Shown one piece after another: positions 27,061-36,156 of a stretch of DNA of 64,000 bases. This stretch comes from Pseudomonas proteolytica (GTDB taxonomy: Bacteria > Pseudomonadota > Gammaproteobacteria > Pseudomonadales > Pseudomonadaceae). The stretch lies in assembly GCF_007858275.1 (NCBI RefSeq), contig NZ_VFEV01000006.1, positions 1-64,000 of the forward strand. Reading direction: 5' to 3'. The notes beneath the pieces are model-generated. The model was not told the origin of the DNA. It made no database searches and was given only the letters and a program-made list of their open reading frames with translations. Every line of letters begins with the position of its first letter. Within the stretch, counting starts at the first letter, position 1. A program made the position numbers and the translations under genes.

Positions 27061-28411
27061 ATTCAAGGACGCGGTCCGTCGCTATTTCATTGGTTCCGAT
27101 TCGCTGGATGGCCAGCCACTGCCAGAGGTCAAGAAGGCCCTGATCGAAGATGCCCCGCGTGTGGTGCGGTTGACCATCTGGGGGATCATCGGGTTTTTCC
27201 TGTGCATGCTGCTGTGGGCCGGTTTTGCCAAGGTCGACGAAGTGACACGCGGTGATGGCAAGGCTATTCCATCCTCCAAGTTGCAGAAGATCCAGAACCT
27301 TGAGGGCGGCATCGTCGCCGAGCTGTACGTCAAGGAAGGGCAGATCGTCGAGGCTGGCGCGCCACTGATCCGCCTGGACGACACACGCTTTGTCTCCAAC
27401 GCCGGTGAAACCGAGGCCCAGCGCCTGTCGCTGTTGCTGCGCATCGAACGCTTGAACGCCCAGGTCGAAGACCGGCCATTGAACATCCCTGAAGACGTGC
27501 GTGCCGCTGCGCCCACCCAGGCCATCAACGAGCAGTCGCTGTATGAAAGCCGGCGCCAGCAGTTCAAGGATGAAATCGGCGGTTTGCAGGAACAACTGAC
27601 CCAGCGCCAGCAGGAGATGCGCGAATACACCTCCAAGCAAGGCCAGTACCGTAACCAACTGTCGTTGCAGCGCCAGGAAATCAACATGTCCGAACCCCTG
27701 GTCGCCCAGGGCGCGGTGTCGCCGGTGGAAGTGCTGCGCCTCAAGCGCGCAGAAATGGAAACCCGTGGGCAACTGGACGCTACCACCTTGGCCATCCCCC
27801 GTGCCGACTCGGCGATCAAGGAAGTACAACGCAAGATCGACGAAACGCGTGGTAAATACCGCAGTGAAGCGCTGACCGAGCTCAACGAGGCACGCACTGA
27901 CCTGAACAAGGCCCAGGCCACCGGCAAAGCTCTCGAAGACCGCGTGAGCCGGACCCTGGTCACCTCGCCGGTGCGCGGGATCGTCAAGCAACTGTTGGTC
28001 AATACCATTGGCGGCGTGATCCAGCCCGGCAGCGACATGGTTGAAATCGTGCCGCTGGATGACACCTTGCTGGTAGAAGCCAAGATCCGCCCGCAAGACA
28101 TCGCCTTCCTGCACCCGGGGCAAGAAGCCGTGGTCAAGTTCACCGCCTATGACTACACCATCTACGGCGGCCTCAAGGCCAAGCTGGAGCGCATCGGTGC
28201 CGACACCATCACCGATGAAGACAAGAAAACCACCTACTACATGATCACCTTGCGCACCGACCGCAGCCACCTGGGCACCGATGAGAAGCCACTGATCATC
28301 ATCCCCGGCATGGTCGCCTCGGTCGACATCATCACCGGCAAGAAGACCATCCTCAGCTACCTGCTCAAGCCCATCATCAAGGCCCGGGCCGAGTCGCTGC
28401 AGGAGCGTTGA
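27050..28411 (+). CDS. lapC: LapC, membrane-fusion protein of the LapA exporter
   Basis: A 453-residue HlyD-family periplasmic adaptor with a cytoplasmic N-terminus, one membrane segment (about 43-65), a lipoyl half-motif (GGIVAELYVKEGQIVEAGAPL), long coiled-coil helices (about 130-290), and the second lipoyl half and HlyD C-terminal barrel (SPVRGIVKQLLVNTIGGVIQPG). The start is GTG at 27050 inside the end of lapB, giving an 11-base overlap and coupled translation. A TTG three bases later is an alternative. It links LapB to LapE and is the last gene of the lapEBC operon; a long REP hairpin follows 16 bases after the stop. Confidence 0.95.
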   Translation: MLRKFKDAVRRYFIGSDSLDGQPLPEVKKALIEDAPRVVRLTIWGIIGFFLCMLLWAGFAKVDEVTRGDGKAIPSSKLQKIQNLEGGIVAELYVKEGQIVEAGAPLIRLDDTRFVSNAGETEAQRLSLLLRIERLNAQVEDRPLNIPEDVRAAAPTQAINEQSLYESRRQQFKDEIGGLQEQLTQRQQEMREYTSKQGQYRNQLSLQRQEINMSEPLVAQGAVSPVEVLRLKRAEMETRGQLDATTLAIPRADSAIKEVQRKIDETRGKYRSEALTELNEARTDLNKAQATGKALEDRVSRTLVTSPVRGIVKQLLVNTIGGVIQPGSDMVEIVPLDDTLLVEAKIRPQDIAFLHPGQEAVVKFTAYDYTIYGGLKAKLERIGADTITDEDKKTTYYMITLRTDRSHLGTDEKPLIIIPGMVASVDIITGKKTILSYLLKPIIKARAESLQER

Positions 28412-28427
28412 TTTTCGGTGTCTGGGC

Positions 28428-28523
28428 GGGCCCTTTCGCGAGCAAGCCCGCTCCCACATTCGACTGCATTCCCATGTTGGAAATCGGTCGAATGTGGGAG
28501 CGGGCTTGCTCGCGAAGGGGCCC
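28428..28523. repeat. REP inverted-repeat pair (REPIN) after lapC
   Basis: Two almost perfectly complementary arms of about 37 bases (28428-28464 and 28487-28523), built on the REP core TGTGGGAGCGGGCTTGCTCGCGAA. They can fold into a long hairpin and probably protect or end the lapEBC transcript. Confidence 0.93.
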
Positions 28524-28645
28524 TCAACCTCCCCACAGCTTCCGGCCTTTATCCTCAAAAGGCCATATCGTTATTCTCTAACGGTATTTAAATTTAAATT
28601 CTTATATCTATAAAGTCACTCTCCTGACTGCCAGGGAGTGATCAC

Positions 28646-29530
28646 ATGTCCACCGCCACAGCCGCCTTACCCATCGCCCAAACCTTCGACATCCGCCCAT
28701 TCCCCGGCAGCGTAGGCGCCGAGATCATTGGCCTGGATCTGTCGCGCCCGGTCAACGACCAGGACTTCGCCCGCATCCACCGCGCGCACCTGGACCACCA
28801 TGTGGTGGTGTTCCGCGACCAGCGCATTACCCCCGAGCAACAGATCGCCTTCAGTCGCCGCTTCGGCGTGTTGCAGATCCATGTGCTCAAACAGTTCCTG
28901 CTGGCCAACCACCCGGAAATCCTCATCGTTTCCAACATCATTGAAAACGGCCAGTCCATCGGCCTGGGCGACGCGGGCAAATTCTGGCACTCGGACCTGT
29001 CATACAAGGAACTGCCGAGCCTGGGCTCGATGCTCCACGCTCAGGAACTGCCGTCCGAAGGCGGCGACACGCTGTTTGCCGACATGCACAAAGCCTGGGA
29101 CCAGTTGCCCGAGCATCTGCGCAAGGCCGTGGAAGGTCGCAGCGCTGCGCATTCGTACACCGCGCGCTACAGCGAAACCAAATTCGAAGGCAACTGGCGC
29201 CCGACCCTGACCCCCGAACAACTGGCCCAGGTCGCCGAAGTGGTGCACCCGGTGGTGCGTACCCACCCGGAAAACGGGCGCCAGGCGCTGTTCGTCAGCG
29301 AAGGCTTCACCACCCGTATCGTCGGCCTGCCCGAGGACGAAAGCCGCGATCTGCTGGCCCAACTCTTCGCCCACAGCATCCACCCGCACAACATCTACCG
29401 CCACAGCTGGCAGCCCCACGACCTGGTGTTCTGGGACAACCGCTCGCTGATCCACCTGGCCGCCGGTTGCCCCAGCCACCTGCGTCGCAAACTGTTTCGC
29501 ACCACCATCCAGGGCGACGCCCCCTTCTGA
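28646..29530 (+). CDS. TauD/TfdA-family Fe(II)/2-oxoglutarate dioxygenase
   Basis: A 294-residue cytoplasmic dioxygenase. The iron-binding facial triad is visible as WHSDLSY (His-x-Asp) and the distal His in NRSLIHLAAG, and the 2-oxoglutarate Arg is in RRKLFRTT. The family hydroxylates sulfonates, alkyl sulfates or related acids so that the heteroatom group leaves. It heads a cluster with an ABC importer (14 bases downstream) and a LysR gene, which points to scavenging of an organosulfur or similar compound. The start ATG has GGGAG eight bases upstream. The 122 bases before it, after the REP, are very AT-rich (CGGTATTTAAATTTAAATTC…TATAAAG) and likely hold the promoter. The substrate is not determinable from sequence alone. 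Confidence 0.92.
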   Translation: MSTATAALPIAQTFDIRPFPGSVGAEIIGLDLSRPVNDQDFARIHRAHLDHHVVVFRDQRITPEQQIAFSRRFGVLQIHVLKQFLLANHPEILIVSNIIENGQSIGLGDAGKFWHSDLSYKELPSLGSMLHAQELPSEGGDTLFADMHKAWDQLPEHLRKAVEGRSAAHSYTARYSETKFEGNWRPTLTPEQLAQVAEVVHPVVRTHPENGRQALFVSEGFTTRIVGLPEDESRDLLAQLFAHSIHPHNIYRHSWQPHDLVFWDNRSLIHLAAGCPSHLRRKLFRTTIQGDAPF

Positions 29531-29544
29531 TTCGGAGCATGACC

Positions 29545-30570
29545 ATGTCCAGGAAAACCCCCTTTGCACGATTGGCCGCCACCGTTGGCCTTGGCGTCAG
29601 CCTGTTGGCCGGCAGTCTGGTTGCTCCCACTGTCGCCCAGGCCGAAGGCGAGATTCGCATTGCCGAGCAGTTCGGCATCGTTTACTTGCTGCTCAATGTG
29701 GTGCGCGACCAGAACCTGATCGAAAAATACGGCAAGCAGGAAGGTATCGACATCAAGGTCGACTGGACCCAATTGTCCGGTGGCGCGGCGGTCAATGACG
29801 CACTGCTGTCTGGCTCCATCGACATTGCCGGCGCCGGTGTCGGCCCGCTGCTGACCATCTGGGACCGCACCCATGGCAAGCAGAACGTCAAGGCCGTGGC
29901 TTCCCTGGGCAACTTCCCTTACTACCTGGTCAGCAACAATCCCAAGGTCAAGACCATCGCCGACTTCACCGAAAAAGACCGCATCGCGGTACCGGCCGTG
30001 GGGGTTTCCGTGCAGTCGCGGTTCCTGCAATACGCGGCGGCCAAGCAATGGGGCGACAAGGAATTCAATCGCCTGGATAAATACACCATCGCCGTCCCGC
30101 ACCCGGACGCCACGGCTGCGCTGATCGCCGGCGGTACCGAGCTGACCGGGCACTTCTCCAACCCGCCGTTCCAGGACCAGGCCCTGGCCAACCCGAACGT
30201 GCATGTGGTGCTCAACACCTATGACCTGTTGGGGCCGAACTCGCCGACCGTGCTGTTCGCCACCGAGAAGTTTCGCAACGACAACCCGAAAACCTACAAA
30301 GCCTTTATCGATGCACTGACCGAGGCCGCGCAGTTTGCGCAGAACGACAAGGGCGCCGCTGCCGACACCTACATCCGCGTGACCAAGGCCAAGATCGACC
30401 GTGCCGCGCTGCTGAAAATCATCGACAACCCGCAATTCGAATTCAGCGTCACCCCGAAAAACACCTACCCGCTGGCCGAGTTCCTCTACCGCGTGGGCGC
30501 GATCAAGAACAAACCCGAGTCGTGGAAGGATTACTTCTTCCAGGATGCCAAGCCGCTGCAAGGGAGCTGA
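29545..30570 (+). CDS. ABC transporter periplasmic substrate-binding protein (SsuA/NMT1 type)
   Basis: A 341-residue periplasmic binding protein of the sulfonate/nitrate/taurine class (SsuA/TauA, NMT1 fold). The signal peptide ends near AQA|EGEIRIAEQ, with the pattern LLSGSIDIAGAGVGPLLTIWDR typical of this family. The second ATG at 29545 is chosen because GGAG lies eight bases before it; the ATG at 29539 is too close. It delivers the substrate to the permease and ATPase encoded next. Confidence 0.92.
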   Translation: MSRKTPFARLAATVGLGVSLLAGSLVAPTVAQAEGEIRIAEQFGIVYLLLNVVRDQNLIEKYGKQEGIDIKVDWTQLSGGAAVNDALLSGSIDIAGAGVGPLLTIWDRTHGKQNVKAVASLGNFPYYLVSNNPKVKTIADFTEKDRIAVPAVGVSVQSRFLQYAAAKQWGDKEFNRLDKYTIAVPHPDATAALIAGGTELTGHFSNPPFQDQALANPNVHVVLNTYDLLGPNSPTVLFATEKFRNDNPKTYKAFIDALTEAAQFAQNDKGAAADTYIRVTKAKIDRAALLKIIDNPQFEFSVTPKNTYPLAEFLYRVGAIKNKPESWKDYFFQDAKPLQGS

Positions 30571-30571
30571 G

Positions 30572-31423
30572 ATGAACGCACCCTTGCAAGGCCACACGGC
30601 CAGCAACCTGAACACCACTGAGGCGCTGCTCTCGGTGGATCACGTCAGCCTTGAATACCGCACGCCCGAACGGGTAGTGCGGGCCACCCACCAGGTCAGT
30701 TTCGAGATCGATCCGGCCGACCGTTTTGTACTGCTGGGGCCTTCGGGCTGCGGCAAGTCCACGCTGCTCAAGGCGGTAGCCGGTTTTATCAAACCCTGCG
30801 AAGGCGAAATTCGCCTGGTAGGGCAGAAGGTCGAGCAGCCGGGCCCGGATCGCATCGTGGTGTTCCAGGAGTTCGACCAGTTGCCGCCGTGGAAAACCGT
30901 CAAGCAGAACGTGATGTTCCCGCTGCTGGCGTCCAAGACCCTCAAGCGTCGCGAGGCCGAAGAACGGGCGTTGTACTACCTCGACAAGGTCGGCTTGAGC
31001 GCCTTTGCCGACGCCTATCCCCACACCCTGTCCGGTGGCATGAAGGCCCGCGTGGCGATTGCCCGGGCATTGGCCATGCAGCCGAAAATCCTGTTGATGG
31101 ACGAACCGTTCGCCGCCCTCGACGCCCTGACCCGGCGCAAGATGCAAGAGGAGTTGCTGCTGCTGTGGGAGGAGGTGCGTTTTACCTTGCTGTTCGTCAC
31201 CCACTCCATCGAAGAGGCCTTGGTGGTGGGTAACCGCATCCTGCTGCTGTCGCCCCATCCAGGGCGTGTGCGCGCCGAAATCCACAGCCATCAATATGAC
31301 CTGCACAGCCTTGGCGGTGTGGAGTTCCAGGCGTCGGCGCGGCGTATTCATCGCCTGTTGTTCGATGAAACGCCCGAGGCAGAAACCGAATTGGATTTTG
31401 CCGATATCCGCATCGCTTATTGA
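30572..31423 (+). CDS. ABC transporter ATP-binding protein (SsuB/TauB type)
   Basis: A 283-residue import ATPase with Walker A GPSGCGKST, Q-loop FQEFDQLPPW, signature LSGGMKARVAIARAL, Walker B ILLMDEPFAALD and a switch His in VTHSIEEAL. The start is the ATG at 30572 with AGGGAG before it, one base after the stop of the binding-protein gene. It energises uptake through the permease encoded downstream, probably of the compound attacked by the TauD-type enzyme. Confidence 0.94.
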   Translation: MNAPLQGHTASNLNTTEALLSVDHVSLEYRTPERVVRATHQVSFEIDPADRFVLLGPSGCGKSTLLKAVAGFIKPCEGEIRLVGQKVEQPGPDRIVVFQEFDQLPPWKTVKQNVMFPLLASKTLKRREAEERALYYLDKVGLSAFADAYPHTLSGGMKARVAIARALAMQPKILLMDEPFAALDALTRRKMQEELLLLWEEVRFTLLFVTHSIEEALVVGNRILLLSPHPGRVRAEIHSHQYDLHSLGGVEFQASARRIHRLLFDETPEAETELDFADIRIAY

Positions 31424-31435
31424 AGGACTGTGCCC

Positions 31436-32284
31436 ATGCGCCAGGAATATGAAATCACCCTGCAACCGCTGCCCGGCGTGCCCGTGGAGCGTGCCTTACC
31501 CCTGCGCCAGCGCCTGTGGCAACAAGGCTGGTTGCGCAAAGGCTTGATCCTGATCGTGCTGGCGCTCCTCTGGGAAGCAGCGGCGCGCTATCAGAACAAC
31601 GACCTGCTGCTGCCCAGTTTCCTGCAGACCTTCCACGCCTTCTACGACGGCATTGCCAGTGGCGAGCTGTTGGGTAAGGTCAGTATCTCGCTGGTGGTGC
31701 TGCTCAAGGGCTACCTGATCGGGATTGTCCTGGCATTCGCCCTGACCACGTTGGCGGTTTCGACCCAGATGGGCCGTGACCTGCTGAGCACCCTGACTTC
31801 GATGTTCAACCCGCTGCCGGCGATTGCCCTGCTGCCATTGGCGTTGCTGTGGTTTGGCCTGGGGCAGAACAGCCTGATTTTTGTGTTGGTGCACTCGGTG
31901 CTGTGGGCCCTGGCACTCAACACTTACTCGGGGTTTATGGGCGTGTCGGAAACCCTGCGCATGGCCGGCCGCAACTACGGCCTCAAGGGCATCCGCTTTG
32001 TGCTGTTTATCCTGATTCCGGCGGCGTTGCCGTCGATCCTCGCCGGGCTGAAGATTGGCTGGGCCTTTGCCTGGCGCACGCTGATCGCCGCCGAACTGGT
32101 GTTCGGCGCGACCAGCGGCAAGGGTGGCCTGGGCTGGTACATCTTCCAGAACCGCAACGAGCTGTACACCGACAAGGTCTTCGCGGGGCTGGCGGTGGTG
32201 ATCCTTATCGGCCTGCTCGTAGAGAACCTGGTGTTCGACACCCTGGAGCGCGTCACCGTGAAGCGCTGGGGCATGCAGCGATAA
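31436..32284 (+). CDS. ABC transporter permease (SsuC/TauC type)
   Basis: A 282-residue inner-membrane permease with about six membrane segments and the binding-protein-dependent permease loop (EAA-like AGRNYGLKGIRFVLFILIPAALPSILAGLKI, cut short here to its key residues Gly and Pro-Ala-Ala-Leu-Pro). The ATG at 31436 is preferred over a GTG at 31430, because AAGGA is spaced nine bases from the ATG. It is the last structural gene of the uptake cluster. Confidence 0.93.
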   Translation: MRQEYEITLQPLPGVPVERALPLRQRLWQQGWLRKGLILIVLALLWEAAARYQNNDLLLPSFLQTFHAFYDGIASGELLGKVSISLVVLLKGYLIGIVLAFALTTLAVSTQMGRDLLSTLTSMFNPLPAIALLPLALLWFGLGQNSLIFVLVHSVLWALALNTYSGFMGVSETLRMAGRNYGLKGIRFVLFILIPAALPSILAGLKIGWAFAWRTLIAAELVFGATSGKGGLGWYIFQNRNELYTDKVFAGLAVVILIGLLVENLVFDTLERVTVKRWGMQR

Positions 32285-32383
32285 ACCCTTGCGCGGGCCT
32301 GGAGCCCCTCGCCACCGGGCAGTACCGGTAAAGCCTGCTACGATTGCGTGCGCTGTACTCCAAACCCATCATGAGTGCTTGGC

Positions 32384-33304
32384 ATGCAATTACCGGATAT
32401 GAACCTGTTGGTGGCCCTCGACGCTTTGCTCGACGAGGGCAGCGTGGTGGGCGCCGCGCGGCGGATGAACCTCAGCCCGGCCGCCATGAGCCGAACCCTG
32501 ACGCGCATCCGCGAAGCGGTGGGCGATCCGATCCTGGTGCGCGCCGGGCGCGGCCTGGTGCCTACGCCCAAGGCCCTGGAGTTGCAAGGCCAGGTACGCA
32601 ATGTGGTGGAGCAGGCGGCGTTGTTGTTTCGTTCGGCGGATGAAGTCGACCTGAGCACCCTGCGCCGGCGCTTCAGCGTGCGCGCCAATGACTTTTTTGT
32701 CGGCGTGTATGGCGGGCGGTTGTTCGACACCATGGAGCGGATGGCACCCCATTGCGAGCTGCGGTTCGTCCCCGAAGGCGACAGCGACGACGAAGCCCTG
32801 CGCGAAGGGCGCCTGGACTTGCGCGTCGGCAACACCATGCCGATCACCCCGGAAGTGAAGGTGCAGAACCTGTTCTCCACCACCTTCGTCGGCCTGGCCC
32901 GCGAAGGCCACCCGCTGTTCGACGAAGAAATCACCGCCGCACGCTTTGCCAGCTACTCCCATATCAGCATTTCCCGGCGCGGTATTGCCCGTGGGCCGAT
33001 CGACACCGCCCTCAATGCCCAGGGCCTGGAACGCCGGGTGGCGATGATCGCGCCAGGGTTTCACGGCGCGATGTTCATGCTGCCCGACTCCGACCTGATC
33101 CTGCCGGTGCCCAAGGAAGCGCTGTACAGCGCCAATCGCCTGAAACTGCCGCTGCGCGCATTCACCTTGCCGATCTCCCTGCCGACCCTGGTGCTGACCC
33201 AGGCCTGGCACCCGCGTTTCGACAAAGACCCGGCGCACAAATGGCTGCGTGAAACCATGCGCGAAAGCTGTGCGGCGACTTGGCGTGAAGCCCAGCCCAC
33301 CTGA
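32384..33304 (+). CDS. LysR-family transcriptional regulator
   Basis: A 306-residue LysR regulator. The helix-turn-helix is at about 5-60 (LDEGSVVGAARRMNLSPAAMSRTLTRIRE) and the effector-binding domain at about 90-300. The ATG at 32384 gives the standard LysR N-terminus MQLPDMNLL; a GTG nine bases earlier is also in frame. It lies about 100 bases after the permease gene on the same strand, so it probably controls the TauD/ABC cluster, but it might act elsewhere. A REP pair follows. Confidence 0.9.
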   Translation: MQLPDMNLLVALDALLDEGSVVGAARRMNLSPAAMSRTLTRIREAVGDPILVRAGRGLVPTPKALELQGQVRNVVEQAALLFRSADEVDLSTLRRRFSVRANDFFVGVYGGRLFDTMERMAPHCELRFVPEGDSDDEALREGRLDLRVGNTMPITPEVKVQNLFSTTFVGLAREGHPLFDEEITAARFASYSHISISRRGIARGPIDTALNAQGLERRVAMIAPGFHGAMFMLPDSDLILPVPKEALYSANRLKLPLRAFTLPISLPTLVLTQAWHPRFDKDPAHKWLRETMRESCAATWREAQPT

Positions 33305-33340
33305 CAACTTCGATCCAAATATGTGGAGCTAGCCTAGCTT

Positions 33341-33431
33341 GTGTGGGAGCTGGCTTGCCTGCGATAGGGGTGTGTCAGCTAAGGCATCTGTCACTGGTAC
33401 ACCGCTATCGCAGGCAAGCCTGCTCCCACAT
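33341..33431. repeat. REP inverted-repeat pair
   Basis: Arms TGTGGGAGCTGGCTTGCCTG and its complement (about 33342-33366 and 33404-33430), followed by CGATAG/CTATCG. This is a variant of the REP family with 'CTGGCTTGCCTGCGATAG' instead of 'CGGGCTTGCTCGCGAA'. Confidence 0.9.
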
Positions 33432-33536
33432 TCAATCATTGCGTCTGATGCAGTTATAACCTTCCCATAAGTCAGTTTTCGTCATGTCTAAGCCTTATTA
33501 AACTGCTCGGGTATTCTATTTTCGAGTTGTACCTTC

Positions 33537-35072
33537 ATGACTTCCCTCGCTGCCCCCGCTCCCTTGGCTGCAGCCAAACCCGCCGCCGTCAGCCCCCCTG
33601 TGTTTGGCCCGCGGATCATCATCGGCCTGGTCGGCGTGCTGCTGGCGGTTCTGGTTTCGGGCCTGAACGAAATGGTGACCAAGGTCGCCCTCGCCGATAT
33701 CCGCGGTGCGCTGTACATCGGGTTTGACGAAGGCACCTGGCTGGTTGCTGCCTACACGGCCACCTCCGTCTCGGCCATGGCCTTTGCGCCGTGGTGTTCG
33801 GTGACGTTTTCGCTGCGCCGCTTCACCCTGTGGGCCATCGGCCTGTTCACCCTGCTGGGGGTGCTGTGCCCTCTGGCACCGAACTACGAAAGCCTGCTGC
33901 TGCTGCGTACCGTGCAAGGCCTGGCCGGTGGCGCTCTACCGCCGATGCTGATGACCGTGGCCCTGCGCTTTTTGCCGGCCAACGTCAAACTCTACGGCCT
34001 GGCCGGCTACGCCCTGACCGCCACCTTCGGCCCCAGCCTTGGCACACCGCTGGCGGCGCTGTGGACCGAGTATGTCGGTTGGCAGTGGGCGTTCTGGCAG
34101 ATCGTCGCACCGTGCCTGCTGGCGATGGCCGCCGTGGCCTACGGCCTGCCCCAGGATCCGTTACGCCTGGAGCGCCTCAAGCAATTCAACTGGCGCGGCC
34201 TGCTGCTGGGGTTCCCGGCGATCTGCATGCTGGTGATCGGCATCTTGCAGGGCAATCGTCTGGACTGGTTCGAGTCGCCGCTGATCACCACGCTGCTGGT
34301 GGGCGGGGTGCTGTTGCTGGTGCTGTTCATGATCAATGAATGGTCACACCCGATGCCGTTCTTCAAGTTGCAGATGCTCGGCCTGCGCAACCTGTCGTTT
34401 GCCTTGATCGTGCTGGCCGGGGTGCTGGTGGTGCTGCAGGCGGTGATCATCCTGCCGTCCAGCTACCTGGCGCAGGTGCAGGGCTATCGGCCGCTGCAGA
34501 CCGCGCCGGTAATGCTGGTCATGGCCCTGCCGCAGTTGATCGCCCTGCCGCTGGTAGCGGCCCTGTGCAACCTGCGCTGGGTGGATTGCCGCTGGGTGCT
34601 GGGGATTGGCCTGGGCATGCTGACCCTCTCGTGTATCGGTGGCGCGCAACTGACCTCGGCGTGGATCCGGGATGAGTTCTACGTGCTGCAACTGCTGCAG
34701 ATTTTCGGGCAGCCGATGGCGGTGTTGCCGCTGTTGATGCTGTCTACCGGCAGCATCGTGCCCACCGACGGGCCGTTCGCCTCGGCCTGGTTCAACACGG
34801 TCAAGGGCCTGGCCGCCGTGGTCGCCACCGGCGTGATCGAGGTACTGACCACCCACCGCCTGCATTTCCACTCGACCATGCTGGTGGACGCCCTGGGTAA
34901 CTCGCCCCTGGCCGACGGCGATGCCACGGGCCTGGCCCATCGGCTGCACCAGCAGGCCGTGGTGCTGACGTCTTCGGATCTCTATTACGTCATGGCCGGT
35001 GTCGCGGTGGCGTTGATCCTGCTGATTTTCTGGATGCCGACGCGGATTTTCCCGCCGCGCGCACCCGCCTGA
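33537..35072 (+). CDS. MFS drug-efflux permease, DHA2/EmrB family
   Basis: A 511-residue inner-membrane protein with about 14 predicted membrane segments, the DHA2 layout. The usual motif C-like region (GYALTATFGPSLGTPLAALW) is present. It is followed by a HlyD adaptor (25-base gap) and an outer-membrane factor (4-base overlap), so it forms a complete EmrAB-TolC-like pump. The ATG at 33537 is the first in frame with a full first membrane segment; its RBS is weak. The substrate is unknown. Confidence 0.93.
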   Translation: MTSLAAPAPLAAAKPAAVSPPVFGPRIIIGLVGVLLAVLVSGLNEMVTKVALADIRGALYIGFDEGTWLVAAYTATSVSAMAFAPWCSVTFSLRRFTLWAIGLFTLLGVLCPLAPNYESLLLLRTVQGLAGGALPPMLMTVALRFLPANVKLYGLAGYALTATFGPSLGTPLAALWTEYVGWQWAFWQIVAPCLLAMAAVAYGLPQDPLRLERLKQFNWRGLLLGFPAICMLVIGILQGNRLDWFESPLITTLLVGGVLLLVLFMINEWSHPMPFFKLQMLGLRNLSFALIVLAGVLVVLQAVIILPSSYLAQVQGYRPLQTAPVMLVMALPQLIALPLVAALCNLRWVDCRWVLGIGLGMLTLSCIGGAQLTSAWIRDEFYVLQLLQIFGQPMAVLPLLMLSTGSIVPTDGPFASAWFNTVKGLAAVVATGVIEVLTTHRLHFHSTMLVDALGNSPLADGDATGLAHRLHQQAVVLTSSDLYYVMAGVAVALILLIFWMPTRIFPPRAPA

Positions 35073-35097
35073 TTGTTGACTGAAACAAAGGATTCCC

Positions 35098-36156
35098 ATG
35101 AAACGTAAAGACCAGATTGCCGTGACTGTTATCGCCGTGTGCGCCGTGGGCGTGCTGGTGTACCTGCTGGCGCCGGGCGTGTTTGGCAGCAAGCGCCAGA
35201 CCACCAACGACGCCTTCGTCGCTGCCGACTACACCCTGGTGGCGCCACGGGTGGCCGGGTTTATCAAAGAGGTGCTGGTAGAGGACAACCAACAGGTCAA
35301 GGCCGGGCAGTTGCTGGCGCTGATCGATGACCGCGACTTGCGCGCCGCCGCCCAGGCCGCCGATGCCGAGACCCTGATGGCCCAGGCCCAACTGAAAAAC
35401 GCAGTAGCCACCCTTGAGCGGCAAAGCTCGGTGATCGCCCAGGCCCAGGCCACCGTGGCCGCCGATCGCGCCGAAGTGGCCTTTGCCGAACACGAATTGA
35501 GCCGCTACAACCACCTTGCCGGTGTCGGCGCCGGCACTGTGCAGAACGCCCAGCAAGCCAAGACCCGCATCGACCAGGCCAATGCGCGCCTAGCCAACGC
35601 CACAGCGGTACTGGCCGCCGAACGCAAGCAGGTGGAAATCCTCAGCGCCCAGCGCGATGCAGCTGAAGGCGGTTTGAAGCGGGCCCAGGCCGCGCTGGAA
35701 ATGGCCAGTTATCAGCTGTCGTACACACGCATCGTCGCGCCGGTGGACGGCATGGTCGGCGAGCGTGCGGTGCGGGTCGGGGCCTTTGTCACACCCGGCA
35801 GCAAGATCCTCGCCGTGGTGCCGCTGGCCGACGCGTATGTGGTGGCCAATTTCCAGGAAAACCAACTGTCCCACATGCATGCCGGCCAAACGGTTGAAGT
35901 GCGGGTCGACAGCCTCGACGGTGAAGTGCTCCAGGGCCACCTGGAAAGCCTGGCGCCGGCCACGGGCGTGACCTTCGCCTCGGTCAAGCCAGACAACGCC
36001 ACCGGCAACTTCACCAAGGTGGTGCAGCGTATTCCGGTGAAAATCCTCCTGGAGCCAGGGCAGGCGCATATTCATCGCCTGCGGGTCGGTATGTCGGTGG
36101 AGGCCAGCGTCAACACCCAGCCCAGTGCGCAGCAACGTGAGGTGGCGCAGCAATGA
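35098..36156 (+). CDS. HlyD/EmrA-family periplasmic adaptor
   Basis: A 352-residue membrane-fusion protein: an N-terminal anchor (about 8-28), a lipoyl half (VAPRVAGFIKEVLVEDNQQVKAG), a long coiled-coil hairpin (about 85-200), and the second lipoyl half and barrel (IVAPVDGMVGERAVRVGAFVTPG). AAAGGA lies seven bases before the ATG. It works with the DHA2 permease upstream and the outer-membrane factor encoded next. Confidence 0.94.
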   Translation: MKRKDQIAVTVIAVCAVGVLVYLLAPGVFGSKRQTTNDAFVAADYTLVAPRVAGFIKEVLVEDNQQVKAGQLLALIDDRDLRAAAQAADAETLMAQAQLKNAVATLERQSSVIAQAQATVAADRAEVAFAEHELSRYNHLAGVGAGTVQNAQQAKTRIDQANARLANATAVLAAERKQVEILSAQRDAAEGGLKRAQAALEMASYQLSYTRIVAPVDGMVGERAVRVGAFVTPGSKILAVVPLADAYVVANFQENQLSHMHAGQTVEVRVDSLDGEVLQGHLESLAPATGVTFASVKPDNATGNFTKVVQRIPVKILLEPGQAHIHRLRVGMSVEASVNTQPSAQQREVAQQ

